A stretch of DNA of 13,365 nt from Lachnospiraceae bacterium (GTDB lineage Bacteria; Bacillota; Clostridia; Lachnospirales; Lachnospiraceae): positions 1-13,365 of the forward strand of contig JAILNW010000385.1 of assembly GCA_024691145.1 (NCBI GenBank). Direction: 5' to 3'. The position numbers and the translations under genes were made by a program. Shown here one piece after another: positions 6,096 to 13,365 of this stretch (positions are counted from its first letter, which is position 1; each line of letters begins with the position of its first letter). The notes below the pieces were generated by a model. It was not told the DNA's origin. It saw only the letters and a program-made list of their open reading frames with translations, and did not search any database.

Positions 6096-7619
6096 ATGTT
6101 ACCTATAACAGTTGAAGAAATAGTAAATGTAACAAATGGAGAACTTTTGTGTGGGGACGAGAATGCATTAGTGAGCGGGGCAACAACTAATTCGAAGAAT
6201 GTAAAAACAGGGGATATATTTGTACCTATTATTGGTGAGAGAGTAGATGGCCATAATTTTATTGATATGGCTATAGAACTAGGTGCTGTGGCAACATTTA
6301 CACAGGAACACAGTATGAATGATATTGAGAATCTTAATGATGAGATAGCTTATATAAAAGTTGATGACTGTCTTAAGGCTCTGCAGACTGTTGCAGCATA
6401 CGTAAGAGGACAGTATGACATACCTATTGTTGGAATTACAGGAAGTGTTGGAAAAACAACAACAAAAGAGATGATTGCGGCTGCTCTTGAGCATGAATTA
6501 TCTATTATGAAGACAGAAGGCAATATGAACAGCCAGATAGGCGTGGCTCTTATGATGTTCAGACTTCGTGATATATATGACGGGGCTGTAATTGAGATGG
6601 GAATAAGTGAAGTTAATGAGATGAAGAATTTAACAAACATTGCAAAACCAACCTTTGCTGTAGTAACAAATATTGGTGTAGCTCATATAAGCCAGTTTAA
6701 AACACAGGATAATATATGCAGAGAGAAGTTAAGCATTGTTGACTCATTTACTGACATGGATGACTATGAAGATGGATATGAGATATTAAGAAAACAGCTT
6801 GAGTTTGCAAATCTTACAGAGTATAATATTTTATTTTTAAATGGTGATGATAAGATTCTTAAAAAAGTAAGAGATTATAAAAAAGGCATTATAGACGATT
6901 GTCCTCTAGATGATAGAACTAAAGATATAATTAAGAGAAACAAAGTAATAACATATGGTCTGTCGGATGATTGTGATTATAAAGCAGAGAATGTAGTTAT
7001 GAAAAATGGCTGTGGAAGTTTTGACGTGGTTATAGATGATATTACGTATTCAGTAAGACTTAATGCCCTTGGAGAACATAATATTTACAATGCACTTGTG
7101 GCACTTGCTGTTGCTAATTCATTTGGTGTAAGCATGGATGATGCCATAAAGGGCGTAGAGTCATACAAATCCATGAGTATGCGCGGAGAGATAATAGATG
7201 TTAATGGCATAAAGATAATAGATGATACATATAATGCAAGTCCTGATTCCATGAAGAGTGGAATTAATGTACTTAAGAATCTTGATAACATTAAAAGAAG
7301 AATTGCAGTTCTTGGTGATATGTTTGAGCTTGGAGATGAAGCATATAATGGACATTATTCTGTTGGAGAGCATATTGCTAATATTAATAAAGATGCAAAA
7401 GAGGCTAACAAGATAGATTTACTTATAACTGTTGGAGAACTTGCAGGTAATATTGCAAGAGGTGCAGCAGATTGTGGTATAGAGATACAGACATTTGTTA
7501 ACATAAAGGATGCATCAGTTTACCTTAAGGACATAATAAGACCAGGTGATGGAATTCTTGTTAAAGGTTCCAGAGGAATGAAGATGGATTTAATCGTAAA
7601 TGACCTTAAGAACAAATAA
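6096..7619 (+). CDS. murF: UDP-MurNAc-tripeptide--D-Ala-D-Ala ligase (MurF)
   Basis: This 507-residue cytoplasmic ATP-dependent ligase adds D-Ala-D-Ala to complete UDP-MurNAc-pentapeptide. Seen: the N-terminal domain with TNSKNVKTGDIF (31-42), the P-loop GSVGKTTT (116-123), EMG (167-169), TNIGVAHI (191-198), GEHNIYNALVA (326-336), DDTYNASPDSM (376-386) and LGDMFELG (406-413). All are in normal MurF order, which separates it from MurE. The protein is longer than the common length of about 450-460. The extra sequence appears to be a charged stretch near residues 215-285, between the TNIG motif and the C-terminal part of the ATPase domain; all catalytic motifs are intact on either side. A Shine-Dalgarno, AAGGAAGG, precedes the ATG at 6096. 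The gene follows murE by 21 bases and precedes priA by 14, so all three are probably on one transcript. Confidence 0.95.
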   Translation: MLPITVEEIVNVTNGELLCGDENALVSGATTNSKNVKTGDIFVPIIGERVDGHNFIDMAIELGAVATFTQEHSMNDIENLNDEIAYIKVDDCLKALQTVAAYVRGQYDIPIVGITGSVGKTTTKEMIAAALEHELSIMKTEGNMNSQIGVALMMFRLRDIYDGAVIEMGISEVNEMKNLTNIAKPTFAVVTNIGVAHISQFKTQDNICREKLSIVDSFTDMDDYEDGYEILRKQLEFANLTEYNILFLNGDDKILKKVRDYKKGIIDDCPLDDRTKDIIKRNKVITYGLSDDCDYKAENVVMKNGCGSFDVVIDDITYSVRLNALGEHNIYNALVALAVANSFGVSMDDAIKGVESYKSMSMRGEIIDVNGIKIIDDTYNASPDSMKSGINVLKNLDNIKRRIAVLGDMFELGDEAYNGHYSVGEHIANINKDAKEANKIDLLITVGELAGNIARGAADCGIEIQTFVNIKDASVYLKDIIRPGDGILVKGSRGMKMDLIVNDLKNK

Positions 7620-7633
7620 TATGGGAGGTCAAA

Positions 7634-9895
7634 ATGTTATTTGCTGATGTGATAGTAGATATTTCACATGAAAGTATTGATAAGATTTTTCAATATAAAG
7701 TGCCAGAAAGGCTTTGTGATGATATAACCATAGGAATGAAGGTTTTAATTCCCTTTGGAAAAGGCAATAAACGTATTAATGGTTATGTTGTAGGGCTTGG
7801 TTCTGAAACCGATTATGAAGTAGATAAGATAAAAGAGATTATTAATATTGATAATAACAGCATAACAATAGAGAATAATCTTATAAAGCTTGCGTATTAT
7901 ATTAAGGACACTTTTGGGGGGACAATTAATGAAGCCTTGAAGGTTGTGCTTCCGGTTAAGGATACCGTAAAGGAAAAGAATAAACGAAAGATTGTAACGA
8001 AGGCTGACAAAGAGGTTATACGTTATGAACTTGAGGCAAATAAAAAGAAGAATAATACTGCAAGGGTAAGAGTTCTTGAAGCTGTATTAAAATATGGCAG
8101 TATTGACTATGATTATGCCACATACCAGCTTAAGATTACAAAAAGTGTTATAGATTATTTTGTATCAATGGGGCTTATAGAAGTTGAAACAATTGTAACC
8201 TACAGAAGCCCCTTTGGAAATATTAATGCTGAGGATAAGAGATTTGATTTAAATGACTCACAAAGATATATTGTTGAGGACTTTATTAAAGAGTATGACA
8301 GCGGTATAAGAAATACTTATCTTATTCATGGTGTAACAGGCAGCGGAAAGACCCTTGTTTTTATGGAAATGATTGAACATGTTATTGCAAAGGGAAAGCA
8401 GGTTATTATGCTTATCCCTGAGATAGCACTTACATATCAGACAGTTAACAGATTTTATGGCAGATTTAAAGATAAAGTATCCATACTTAATTCACGCATG
8501 TCAAAGGGAGAAAGATATGATCAGTATTTAAGGGCAAAGAATCATGATATAAGCATTATGATTGGACCAAGATCGGCACTTTTTACTCCATTTGATAATA
8601 TAGGACTTATAATAATGGATGAGGAGCATGAGAACAGTTACAAAAGTGAAAATGTTCCAAAGTATCACGCAAGGGAAGTTGCCATAGAAAGAGCAAGAAT
8701 GTCAGGTGCCAGTGTGGTGCTTGGTTCGGCAACACCTTCTCTTGAAGCATATTACAGGGCTAAAAAGGGCATATATAAGTTATATGAGATGACAAAAAGG
8801 GCTAATGATGCTGTAATGCCTAAAGTATGGATTGAGGACATGAGGGCAGAATTAAAGGCGAAGAATAAATCAATATTCAGCCGAAGACTATATATGCTTA
8901 TTAATGAAAGACTTGCAAGAAAAGAGCAAATAATGCTTTTTATAAATAGAAGGGGATATTCAGGTTTTGTTTCTTGCAGAAGCTGTGGATATGTTTTTAA
9001 ATGTCCACATTGCGATATATCCCTTACATATCATAGTACAGTTAATGATAAAAAGTATGATAATAATGGAAAACTCGTATGCCATTATTGTGGTTACGAG
9101 CAAAGTACTGCAGATGTCTGTCCAGAATGTGGTTCAGATTATATTGCACTTTTTGGAACAGGAACCCAGAAGATAGAGGACTATGTTAAAAGAATGTTTC
9201 CAATGGCGAGGGTTCTCAGAATGGATGCGGACACAACAGGAAAAAAGCATGGTCATGAGAACATATTATCTGATTTCGCTAAGGGCAACGCAGATATACT
9301 TGTTGGAACACAGATGATTGTTAAAGGACATGATTTTCCTAATGTTACACTTGTTGGCATCCTGGCAGCTGATTTGTCACTTAATACTAATGATTATAAA
9401 GCAAGTGAACGAACATTTCAGCTTATCAGTCAGGCAGCAGGACGATCAGGAAGAGGAGAAAAGAAGGGTGAGGTTGTTATACAGACCTACAGGCCAGAAC
9501 ATTATAGTATAACATCTTCAGCATGTAATGATTATGTAAGCTTTTACGAAAAGGAAATCGCATATAGAAGTTTTATGCAGTATCCTCCTGTTGCAAATAT
9601 AATGGTTATGCTTATTATTTCAAAGCAGGAAGAGTATGCTGAGGCATTAAGCGAGATGATTGCTTCTAAGACAGAGACTATTTGCGGAGAGCAATTTGAA
9701 TACAGACTAATAGGACCTGTTAATGCTACCTTAAGCAAAGCAAATGATTATTACAGAAAACTTATTTATATAAAGAGCAATGATTATGATACTTTAAAAT
9801 ACATTAAGAATAATCTAGAAAAATGGCTTCTTAGTTCGAAGCAGTATAGCAAGTGTAATGTATTTTTTGATTTTAATCCGGTTAATGGATATTAA
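7634..9895 (+). CDS. priA: Primosomal protein N', replication restart helicase (PriA)
   Basis: This 753-residue superfamily 2 DNA helicase recognises stalled or collapsed forks and reloads the replisome. Domains in order: an N-terminal 3'-end binding domain (1-105), a winged-helix-like stretch (140-190), then the helicase core with Walker A GVTGSGKT (233-240), PEIALT (262-267), DEEH (329-332) and GSATPS (364-369). The zinc-binding insert has eight cysteines, Cys448, 451, 457, 460, 483, 486, 496 and 499, so both zinc sites are complete. GTQMIVKGHDFPNV (558-571) and QAAGRSGRG (600-608) are the late helicase motifs. Length is normal. The Shine-Dalgarno GGGAGG (7623-7628) is 5 bases from the ATG. 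priA next to def and fmt is a widespread Firmicutes order; its link to murE-murF upstream is less usual. Confidence 0.97.
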   Translation: MLFADVIVDISHESIDKIFQYKVPERLCDDITIGMKVLIPFGKGNKRINGYVVGLGSETDYEVDKIKEIINIDNNSITIENNLIKLAYYIKDTFGGTINEALKVVLPVKDTVKEKNKRKIVTKADKEVIRYELEANKKKNNTARVRVLEAVLKYGSIDYDYATYQLKITKSVIDYFVSMGLIEVETIVTYRSPFGNINAEDKRFDLNDSQRYIVEDFIKEYDSGIRNTYLIHGVTGSGKTLVFMEMIEHVIAKGKQVIMLIPEIALTYQTVNRFYGRFKDKVSILNSRMSKGERYDQYLRAKNHDISIMIGPRSALFTPFDNIGLIIMDEEHENSYKSENVPKYHAREVAIERARMSGASVVLGSATPSLEAYYRAKKGIYKLYEMTKRANDAVMPKVWIEDMRAELKAKNKSIFSRRLYMLINERLARKEQIMLFINRRGYSGFVSCRSCGYVFKCPHCDISLTYHSTVNDKKYDNNGKLVCHYCGYEQSTADVCPECGSDYIALFGTGTQKIEDYVKRMFPMARVLRMDADTTGKKHGHENILSDFAKGNADILVGTQMIVKGHDFPNVTLVGILAADLSLNTNDYKASERTFQLISQAAGRSGRGEKKGEVVIQTYRPEHYSITSSACNDYVSFYEKEIAYRSFMQYPPVANIMVMLIISKQEEYAEALSEMIASKTETICGEQFEYRLIGPVNATLSKANDYYRKLIYIKSNDYDTLKYIKNNLEKWLLSSKQYSKCNVFFDFNPVNGY

Positions 9896-9920
9896 ACTAA
9901 AATAAAAAGGAGTTTTTAGC

Positions 9921-10397
9921 ATGGCTTTAAGAAATATCAGAGAGATGGGAGACAGTGTACTTAATAAAGTTTCCAGAGAGGTTAAGGAAATAACACCTAA
10001 GATAAGAGAACTTGTGGAGGATATGTATGATACAATGTACGAAGCTCAGGGAGTCGGGCTTGCAGCACCACAGGTAGGTGTTTTAAAGAGAATAGTTGTT
10101 GTGGATATTTCTCCAGAGGGAAATCAGCCAATTACGCTTATTAACCCTGTTATTGTGGAAGAAAGTGGTTCACAGACAGGAGATGAGGGATGTCTTAGCG
10201 TGCCTAACAAATGTGGTGTTGTTACAAGACCAGAACATGTAAAGGTTAAGGCATTTGATATTGATATGAATGAATTTGAGATGGAGGCAGATGGACTTTT
10301 AGCAAGAGCTTTCTGCCATGAGATAGATCATCTTGACGGACATCTTTATGTGGAACTTGTTGAAGGAGATTTAAAGGTTCTTACAGAAGAAGAATAA
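9921..10397 (+). CDS. def: Peptide deformylase
   Basis: This 158-residue cytoplasmic metalloenzyme removes the formyl group from the N-terminal Met of new proteins. All three family motifs are present: GVGLAAPQ (44-51), EGCLSVP (89-95, metal ligand Cys91) and HEIDH (133-137, metal ligands His133 and His137, catalytic Glu134). The compact length, the absence of insertions and the acidic C-terminus ending EEE fit the small type 1-like deformylases common in Clostridia. The Shine-Dalgarno AAGGAG (9907-9912) is 8 bases from the ATG. The next gene, fmt, performs the reverse chemistry on initiator tRNA, so the pair balances formylation and deformylation. It lies 25 bases after priA and has no terminator or clear promoter of its own. 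Confidence 0.97.
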   Translation: MALRNIREMGDSVLNKVSREVKEITPKIRELVEDMYDTMYEAQGVGLAAPQVGVLKRIVVVDISPEGNQPITLINPVIVEESGSQTGDEGCLSVPNKCGVVTRPEHVKVKAFDIDMNEFEMEADGLLARAFCHEIDHLDGHLYVELVEGDLKVLTEEE

Positions 10398-10407
10398 TAT
10401 TCACTAG

Positions 10408-10413
10408 AAAGGA
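10408..10413 (+). promoter_or_regulatory. Shine-Dalgarno favouring the fmt start at 10425
   Basis: AAAGGA ends at the A of an in-frame ATG at 10413, so it cannot serve that codon. It lies 11 bases before ATG 10425, a slightly long spacing, and the family N-terminus (MKVLFMGTPDFAVP) begins exactly there. Confidence 0.7.
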
Positions 10414-10424
10414 TGGCCTGTTAT

Positions 10425-11402
10425 ATGAAAGTATTATTTATGGGAACACCTGATTTTGCAGTACCCACTTTAGAGGCTCTTGTAAAATCAGAACATGAGG
10501 TTGTTTCGGTTGTAACACAGCCAGATAAGCCAAAGGGAAGAGGAAAAGAGATTCAGTTTACACCTGTAAAGGAGTGTGCTGTAAAGTATAATATACCAGT
10601 ACTTCAGCCTGTAAAGGTTAAGGAAGAAGCTTTTTTAGATGAACTTACAAAGATTGACTTTGATACCATAGTAGTAGTGGCATTTGGTCAGATACTTCCT
10701 AAGAGATTACTTGACATGCCAAAGTATGGCTGTATTAATGTACATTCATCACTTCTTCCAGCATACAGAGGTGCAGCTCCTATCCAGTGGGCTGTTGTTT
10801 ATGGTGAAACAAAAAGTGGTGTAACAACAATGTTCATGGACGAAGGTCTTGATACAGGAGATATTTTATTACAGAAGGAGATTGAACTTGATAAAGAGGA
10901 AACAGGCGGTTCACTTCATTATAAATTATCTGTTATAGGTGCAGATTTGCTTATTGAAACTCTTAAAGAGATTGAAAATGGCACAGTAAAACGAATAAAA
11001 CAGGACGAATCAAAGTCTAATTATGTGGGAATGATAGATAAGAAAACAGGTGCAATTGATTTTAATGAAGATGCAGTTGTTATAGAGAGACTTATAAGAG
11101 GTCTTAATCCATGGCCAAGTGCATTTGCAAAACTTGATAATAAGACAATTAAAATCTGGAAGGCAAATGTTATCACACTGGATGATTTAAAGGACATGAA
11201 TTTTACACAAATGTCTGATAACATAGAGAAAATGGAGAATGGAACGGTTGTTGCAGTCTCCAAAGATAGTTTTGTGGTTAAAACAGGCAGGGATTTCTTA
11301 GAGTGTATTGAAGTTCAGCTTGAAGGAAAGAAGCGTATGGATGCTTCAGATTTTTTAAGGGGATATAAACTTGAAACTGGGAATATGCTTGTAAAACCTT
11401 AG
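10425..11402 (+). CDS. fmt: Methionyl-tRNA formyltransferase
   Basis: This 325-residue cytoplasmic enzyme transfers a formyl group from 10-formyl-tetrahydrofolate to Met-tRNA(fMet) for initiation. The N-terminal transferase domain opens with MKVLFMGTPDFAVP. It carries TQPDKPKGRG (31-40), the catalytic Asn105 and His107 (INVH), the SLLPAYRGAAPIQW block (109-122) and Asp143 in LDTGD. The C-terminal tRNA-binding domain has LIRGLNPWPSAF and, near the end, GKKRMDASDFLRG. A short charged segment, about residues 228-255, looks somewhat longer than usual in the C-terminal domain; no active-site residue is missing. The start at 10425 is preferred over 10413 on N-terminal fit. The gene follows def by 27 bases and precedes a zinc peptidase gene by 19. 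Confidence 0.97.
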   Translation: MKVLFMGTPDFAVPTLEALVKSEHEVVSVVTQPDKPKGRGKEIQFTPVKECAVKYNIPVLQPVKVKEEAFLDELTKIDFDTIVVVAFGQILPKRLLDMPKYGCINVHSSLLPAYRGAAPIQWAVVYGETKSGVTTMFMDEGLDTGDILLQKEIELDKEETGGSLHYKLSVIGADLLIETLKEIENGTVKRIKQDESKSNYVGMIDKKTGAIDFNEDAVVIERLIRGLNPWPSAFAKLDNKTIKIWKANVITLDDLKDMNFTQMSDNIEKMENGTVVAVSKDSFVVKTGRDFLECIEVQLEGKKRMDASDFLRGYKLETGNMLVKP

Positions 11403-11421
11403 TTTTTTAGGAGGCGGTTTT

Positions 11422-12180
11422 ATGATAAATAATCTTATGTTGTTATTAACTTCGGGAAATAGTGAGTATTATACACGCTATACACCAAGTGGTTTTTATG
11501 GTATTGACTGGACTTATGTATTTGTAATTATAGGATTTGTTATTTGTCTTATTGCAAAGTTTAATTGTGAGAGAACATTTGATAAGTACAAAAAGGTACG
11601 TAGTTCATCTGGTCTTACTGGAGCAGAAGCAGCAAGAAGAATTCTTAATAATGCAGGTATATATGATGTATCTATTACCAGAGTATCTGGCAAGATGACA
11701 GATTATTACAGCCCTAAGGATAAGAGGCTTGCTCTTTCTGATTCTACTTATGATAACACATCAGTTGCAGCAATTGGTGTTGCTGCTCATGAGTGTGGAC
11801 ATGCTATACAGCATGATAAAGGATATGTTCCTGTAGTATTAAGGAGTATGATAGCACCTGCTGTAACTATTTGCTCAAAATTATCCATACCATTAATTAT
11901 GCTTGGATTTATATTATCATTATATAGCACTCTTGTGCCATTAGGAATTATTTTATTTTCGGTAACTGTTATATTTTCAATTGTTACATTGCCCGTTGAG
12001 TTTAATGCTTCACACAGAGCTTTAAAAATTCTTGACAGTAATGGAATATTAGGGCATGATGAAGTTAAAAAAGCAAGAAAAGTGCTTTCAGCAGCTGCTA
12101 TGACATATGTTGCAGGAACTATATCATCAGCATTACAGTTACTTAGATTAATATTATTATCTCAAAGAAGAAGAAGATAA
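11422..12180 (+). CDS. YugP-type neutral zinc metallopeptidase, membrane
   Basis: This 252-residue membrane protein belongs to the neutral zinc metallopeptidase family typified by B. subtilis YugP (HtpX-like layout). Seen: a membrane helix at about residues 31-46, a region with AEAARRILNNAGI and LSDSTYDNTSVAAIGVAAHE, then the zinc motif HECGH (123-127; ligands His123 and His127, catalytic Glu124). Two hydrophobic segments follow (about 150-190), then PVEFNASHRAL, whose Glu193 is the likely third zinc ligand. A last hydrophobic region ends in a basic QRRRR tail. Known: the fold resembles stress proteases that clear misfolded membrane proteins, but the substrates of YugP-type members are not known. 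The Shine-Dalgarno AGGAGG (11409-11414) is 7 bases from the ATG. It sits between fmt and rsmB, an insertion into the classic order that I recall from other Clostridia. Confidence 0.92.
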   Translation: MINNLMLLLTSGNSEYYTRYTPSGFYGIDWTYVFVIIGFVICLIAKFNCERTFDKYKKVRSSSGLTGAEAARRILNNAGIYDVSITRVSGKMTDYYSPKDKRLALSDSTYDNTSVAAIGVAAHECGHAIQHDKGYVPVVLRSMIAPAVTICSKLSIPLIMLGFILSLYSTLVPLGIILFSVTVIFSIVTLPVEFNASHRALKILDSNGILGHDEVKKARKVLSAAAMTYVAGTISSALQLLRLILLSQRRRR

Positions 12181-12196
12181 TTTAAAGGATATAGAG

Positions 12197-13365
12197 ATGG
12201 AAAATCAGGTAAATACAAGATTAATTGTATTAGAATGTCTTCTGGACATTTTGGAAAAGAGCGATTACAGTCATGTGGTTTTAGGCAATGTTCTTTCTAA
12301 CAACCAGTATCTTGAAAAGTATGAAAGAGCATTTATCACAAGACTATGTGAAGGTACTGTTGAAGAGATGATTAAGCTTGATTATATAATAGACAGCTAT
12401 TCAACAGTAAAGGTAAAAAAGATGAAACCTGTTATACGCAATATTTTAAGAATGGGCGTTTATCAGATTTTATATATGGACAATGTTCCAGAAAGTGCTG
12501 CATGTAATGAAGCTGTGAAGCTTGCATTAAAAAAAGGTTTTAAGAATCTTAAGGGATTTGTTAATGGAGTGCTTAGAAACATTGCAAGAGATAAGGATAA
12601 TATAAAGCTTCCAGATAAGGAGAAGGATTATAATAAGTATCTGTCAGTTAATTATTCCATGCCTTTATGGATTGTTGAGATGTTTGTAAATGAGTATGGA
12701 AAAGAAAAGACAGAAAAGATACTTGAAGCATTTCTTAAGGAAAAGCCTACAACTATATGTGCTAACAATATTGAAAGGGATAAACTTAAGGGATTACTTT
12801 CTGATTGTGGCATTGATGTTAAAGAAGGCATCTTGTCACCGAGAAGTTTATATATATCAGGTTATAACTACCTTACAGGTATAGATGCATTCAATGAAGG
12901 ATATTTCTTTGTTCAGGATGAAAGTTCCATGTGTGCTGTTATGGCAGCAGGAATAAAGGAAAATGATATAGTCCTTGATGTATGTGCAGCTCCTGGAGGA
13001 AAGACCATGTATGCAGCAGGAGAGCTTAATAAAACAGGGCTTGTAAGTGCCAGGGACATAAGTTATAACAAAGTACAAAAGATAGAAGATAATATTAGAA
13101 GATGCAACATAGAAAATGTTGAAACAAAGGTGCAGGATGCACTTGTTCTGGATAACGAGTATGTGGATAAAGCTGATGTTGTTATAGCAGATTTGCCATG
13201 CTCAGGTCTTGGTGTTATTGGAACCAAGCCAGACATAAAATACAAAATTACAAAAGAACAGATAGATGAACTTAAGAATCTGCAAAGAAACATACTGGAT
13301 GTATGTTGCAGATATTTAAAAAAAGGCGGTATACTGATTTTCAGCACATGTACTATTAGTAAAGG
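12197..13365 (+). CDS. rsmB: 16S rRNA m5C967 methyltransferase RsmB, 3' end outside window
   Basis: The frame is open from ATG 12197 to the window end (389 complete codons); with no stop visible it could be overlooked. The enzyme methylates cytosine 967 (E. coli numbering) of 16S rRNA using S-adenosylmethionine. Residues 1-135 are a NusB-like helical domain (RAFITRLCEGTVE, GFVNGVLRNI). The methyltransferase domain follows, with VQDESS (239-244), the SAM-binding DVCAAPGGKT (261-270), DLPCSG (332-337, Cys335) and STCT near the end (Cys385). These two cysteines are the release and catalytic residues of m5C methyltransferases, so the visible protein is intact. Full length is usually about 440-450, so roughly 50-60 residues are missing. 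The Shine-Dalgarno AAAGGA (12184-12189) is 7 bases from the start. In Firmicutes rlmN, a PP2C phosphatase and a PASTA kinase commonly follow. Confidence 0.95.
   Translation, partial: MENQVNTRLIVLECLLDILEKSDYSHVVLGNVLSNNQYLEKYERAFITRLCEGTVEEMIKLDYIIDSYSTVKVKKMKPVIRNILRMGVYQILYMDNVPESAACNEAVKLALKKGFKNLKGFVNGVLRNIARDKDNIKLPDKEKDYNKYLSVNYSMPLWIVEMFVNEYGKEKTEKILEAFLKEKPTTICANNIERDKLKGLLSDCGIDVKEGILSPRSLYISGYNYLTGIDAFNEGYFFVQDESSMCAVMAAGIKENDIVLDVCAAPGGKTMYAAGELNKTGLVSARDISYNKVQKIEDNIRRCNIENVETKVQDALVLDNEYVDKADVVIADLPCSGLGVIGTKPDIKYKITKEQIDELKNLQRNILDVCCRYLKKGGILIFSTCTISK

Noticed and set aside
5520..7373. Several - strand open frames of 60-96 codons across murE and murF
   Set aside because: They are antisense to strongly conserved Mur ligase coding sequence and look like by-products of AT-rich codon use.
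8967..9512. Two + strand frames of 64-69 codons inside priA
   Set aside because: They are shifted frames of the PriA zinc-binding and helicase regions, where the PriA frame is intact and carries every motif.
9867..9895. Possible promoter before def (TTGATT, 17 bases, TATTAA)
   Set aside because: Each hexamer matches consensus at only about four of six positions and the site is inside the AT-rich end of priA; such matches are expected by chance.
12690..13347. Short frames on both strands inside the right-hand end
   Set aside because: They overlap the rsmB frame, which is open throughout and carries the NusB-like and methyltransferase motifs.

Overview
The window comes from a low-GC, Gram-positive anaerobe of the Clostridia, most likely the family Lachnospiraceae. 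The grounds are the AT-rich coding style (AGA arginine, many ATA and TTA codons), GGAGG-type ribosome binding sites, a meso-DAP-type MurE, and a Clostridia-typical trio of a TlpA-like lipoprotein, a tiny CxxC protein and a 4Fe-4S membrane protein. The genus cannot be fixed from the sequence alone. Every supported gene is on the + strand and packing is dense; the longest gene-free gap is about 107 bases. There are no RNA genes, insertion sequences or CRISPR arrays.

Region 1 (1-2583) is a tight run of five genes. It holds the 3' end of a CPBP-family membrane protease, an 8-base-overlapping sce7726-type PD-(D/E)XK nuclease-fold protein, a thioredoxin-like lipoprotein, a 45-residue CD1871A-type CxxC membrane peptide, and a NapH-like polyferredoxin membrane protein. 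The last three look like one unit that moves electrons from cytoplasmic iron-sulfur clusters across the membrane to an extracytoplasmic thiol protein.

Region 2 (2584-4479) has an extended -10 promoter and a Ser-rich protein of unknown function with a FliD-C-terminus-like segment. A 17-bp hairpin follows, then an aldo/keto reductase. The hairpin ends only 24 bases before the reductase start codon, which raises the question of how that gene is transcribed.

Region 3 (4480-13365) starts with a strong sigma-A promoter (TTTACA, 16 bases, TATAAT). It then runs murE-murF-priA-def-fmt-(YugP-type zinc peptidase)-rsmB, with gaps of 13 to 27 bases throughout. This is a housekeeping operon covering the last cytoplasmic peptide additions to peptidoglycan precursor, replication restart, formyl-Met addition and removal, a membrane protease and 16S rRNA methylation. 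rsmB runs off the right edge without a stop codon.

In four genes (988, 1777, 4587, 10425) an upstream in-frame ATG overlaps or sits beside the Shine-Dalgarno. The starts given here were moved downstream on the basis of RBS spacing and family N-termini.
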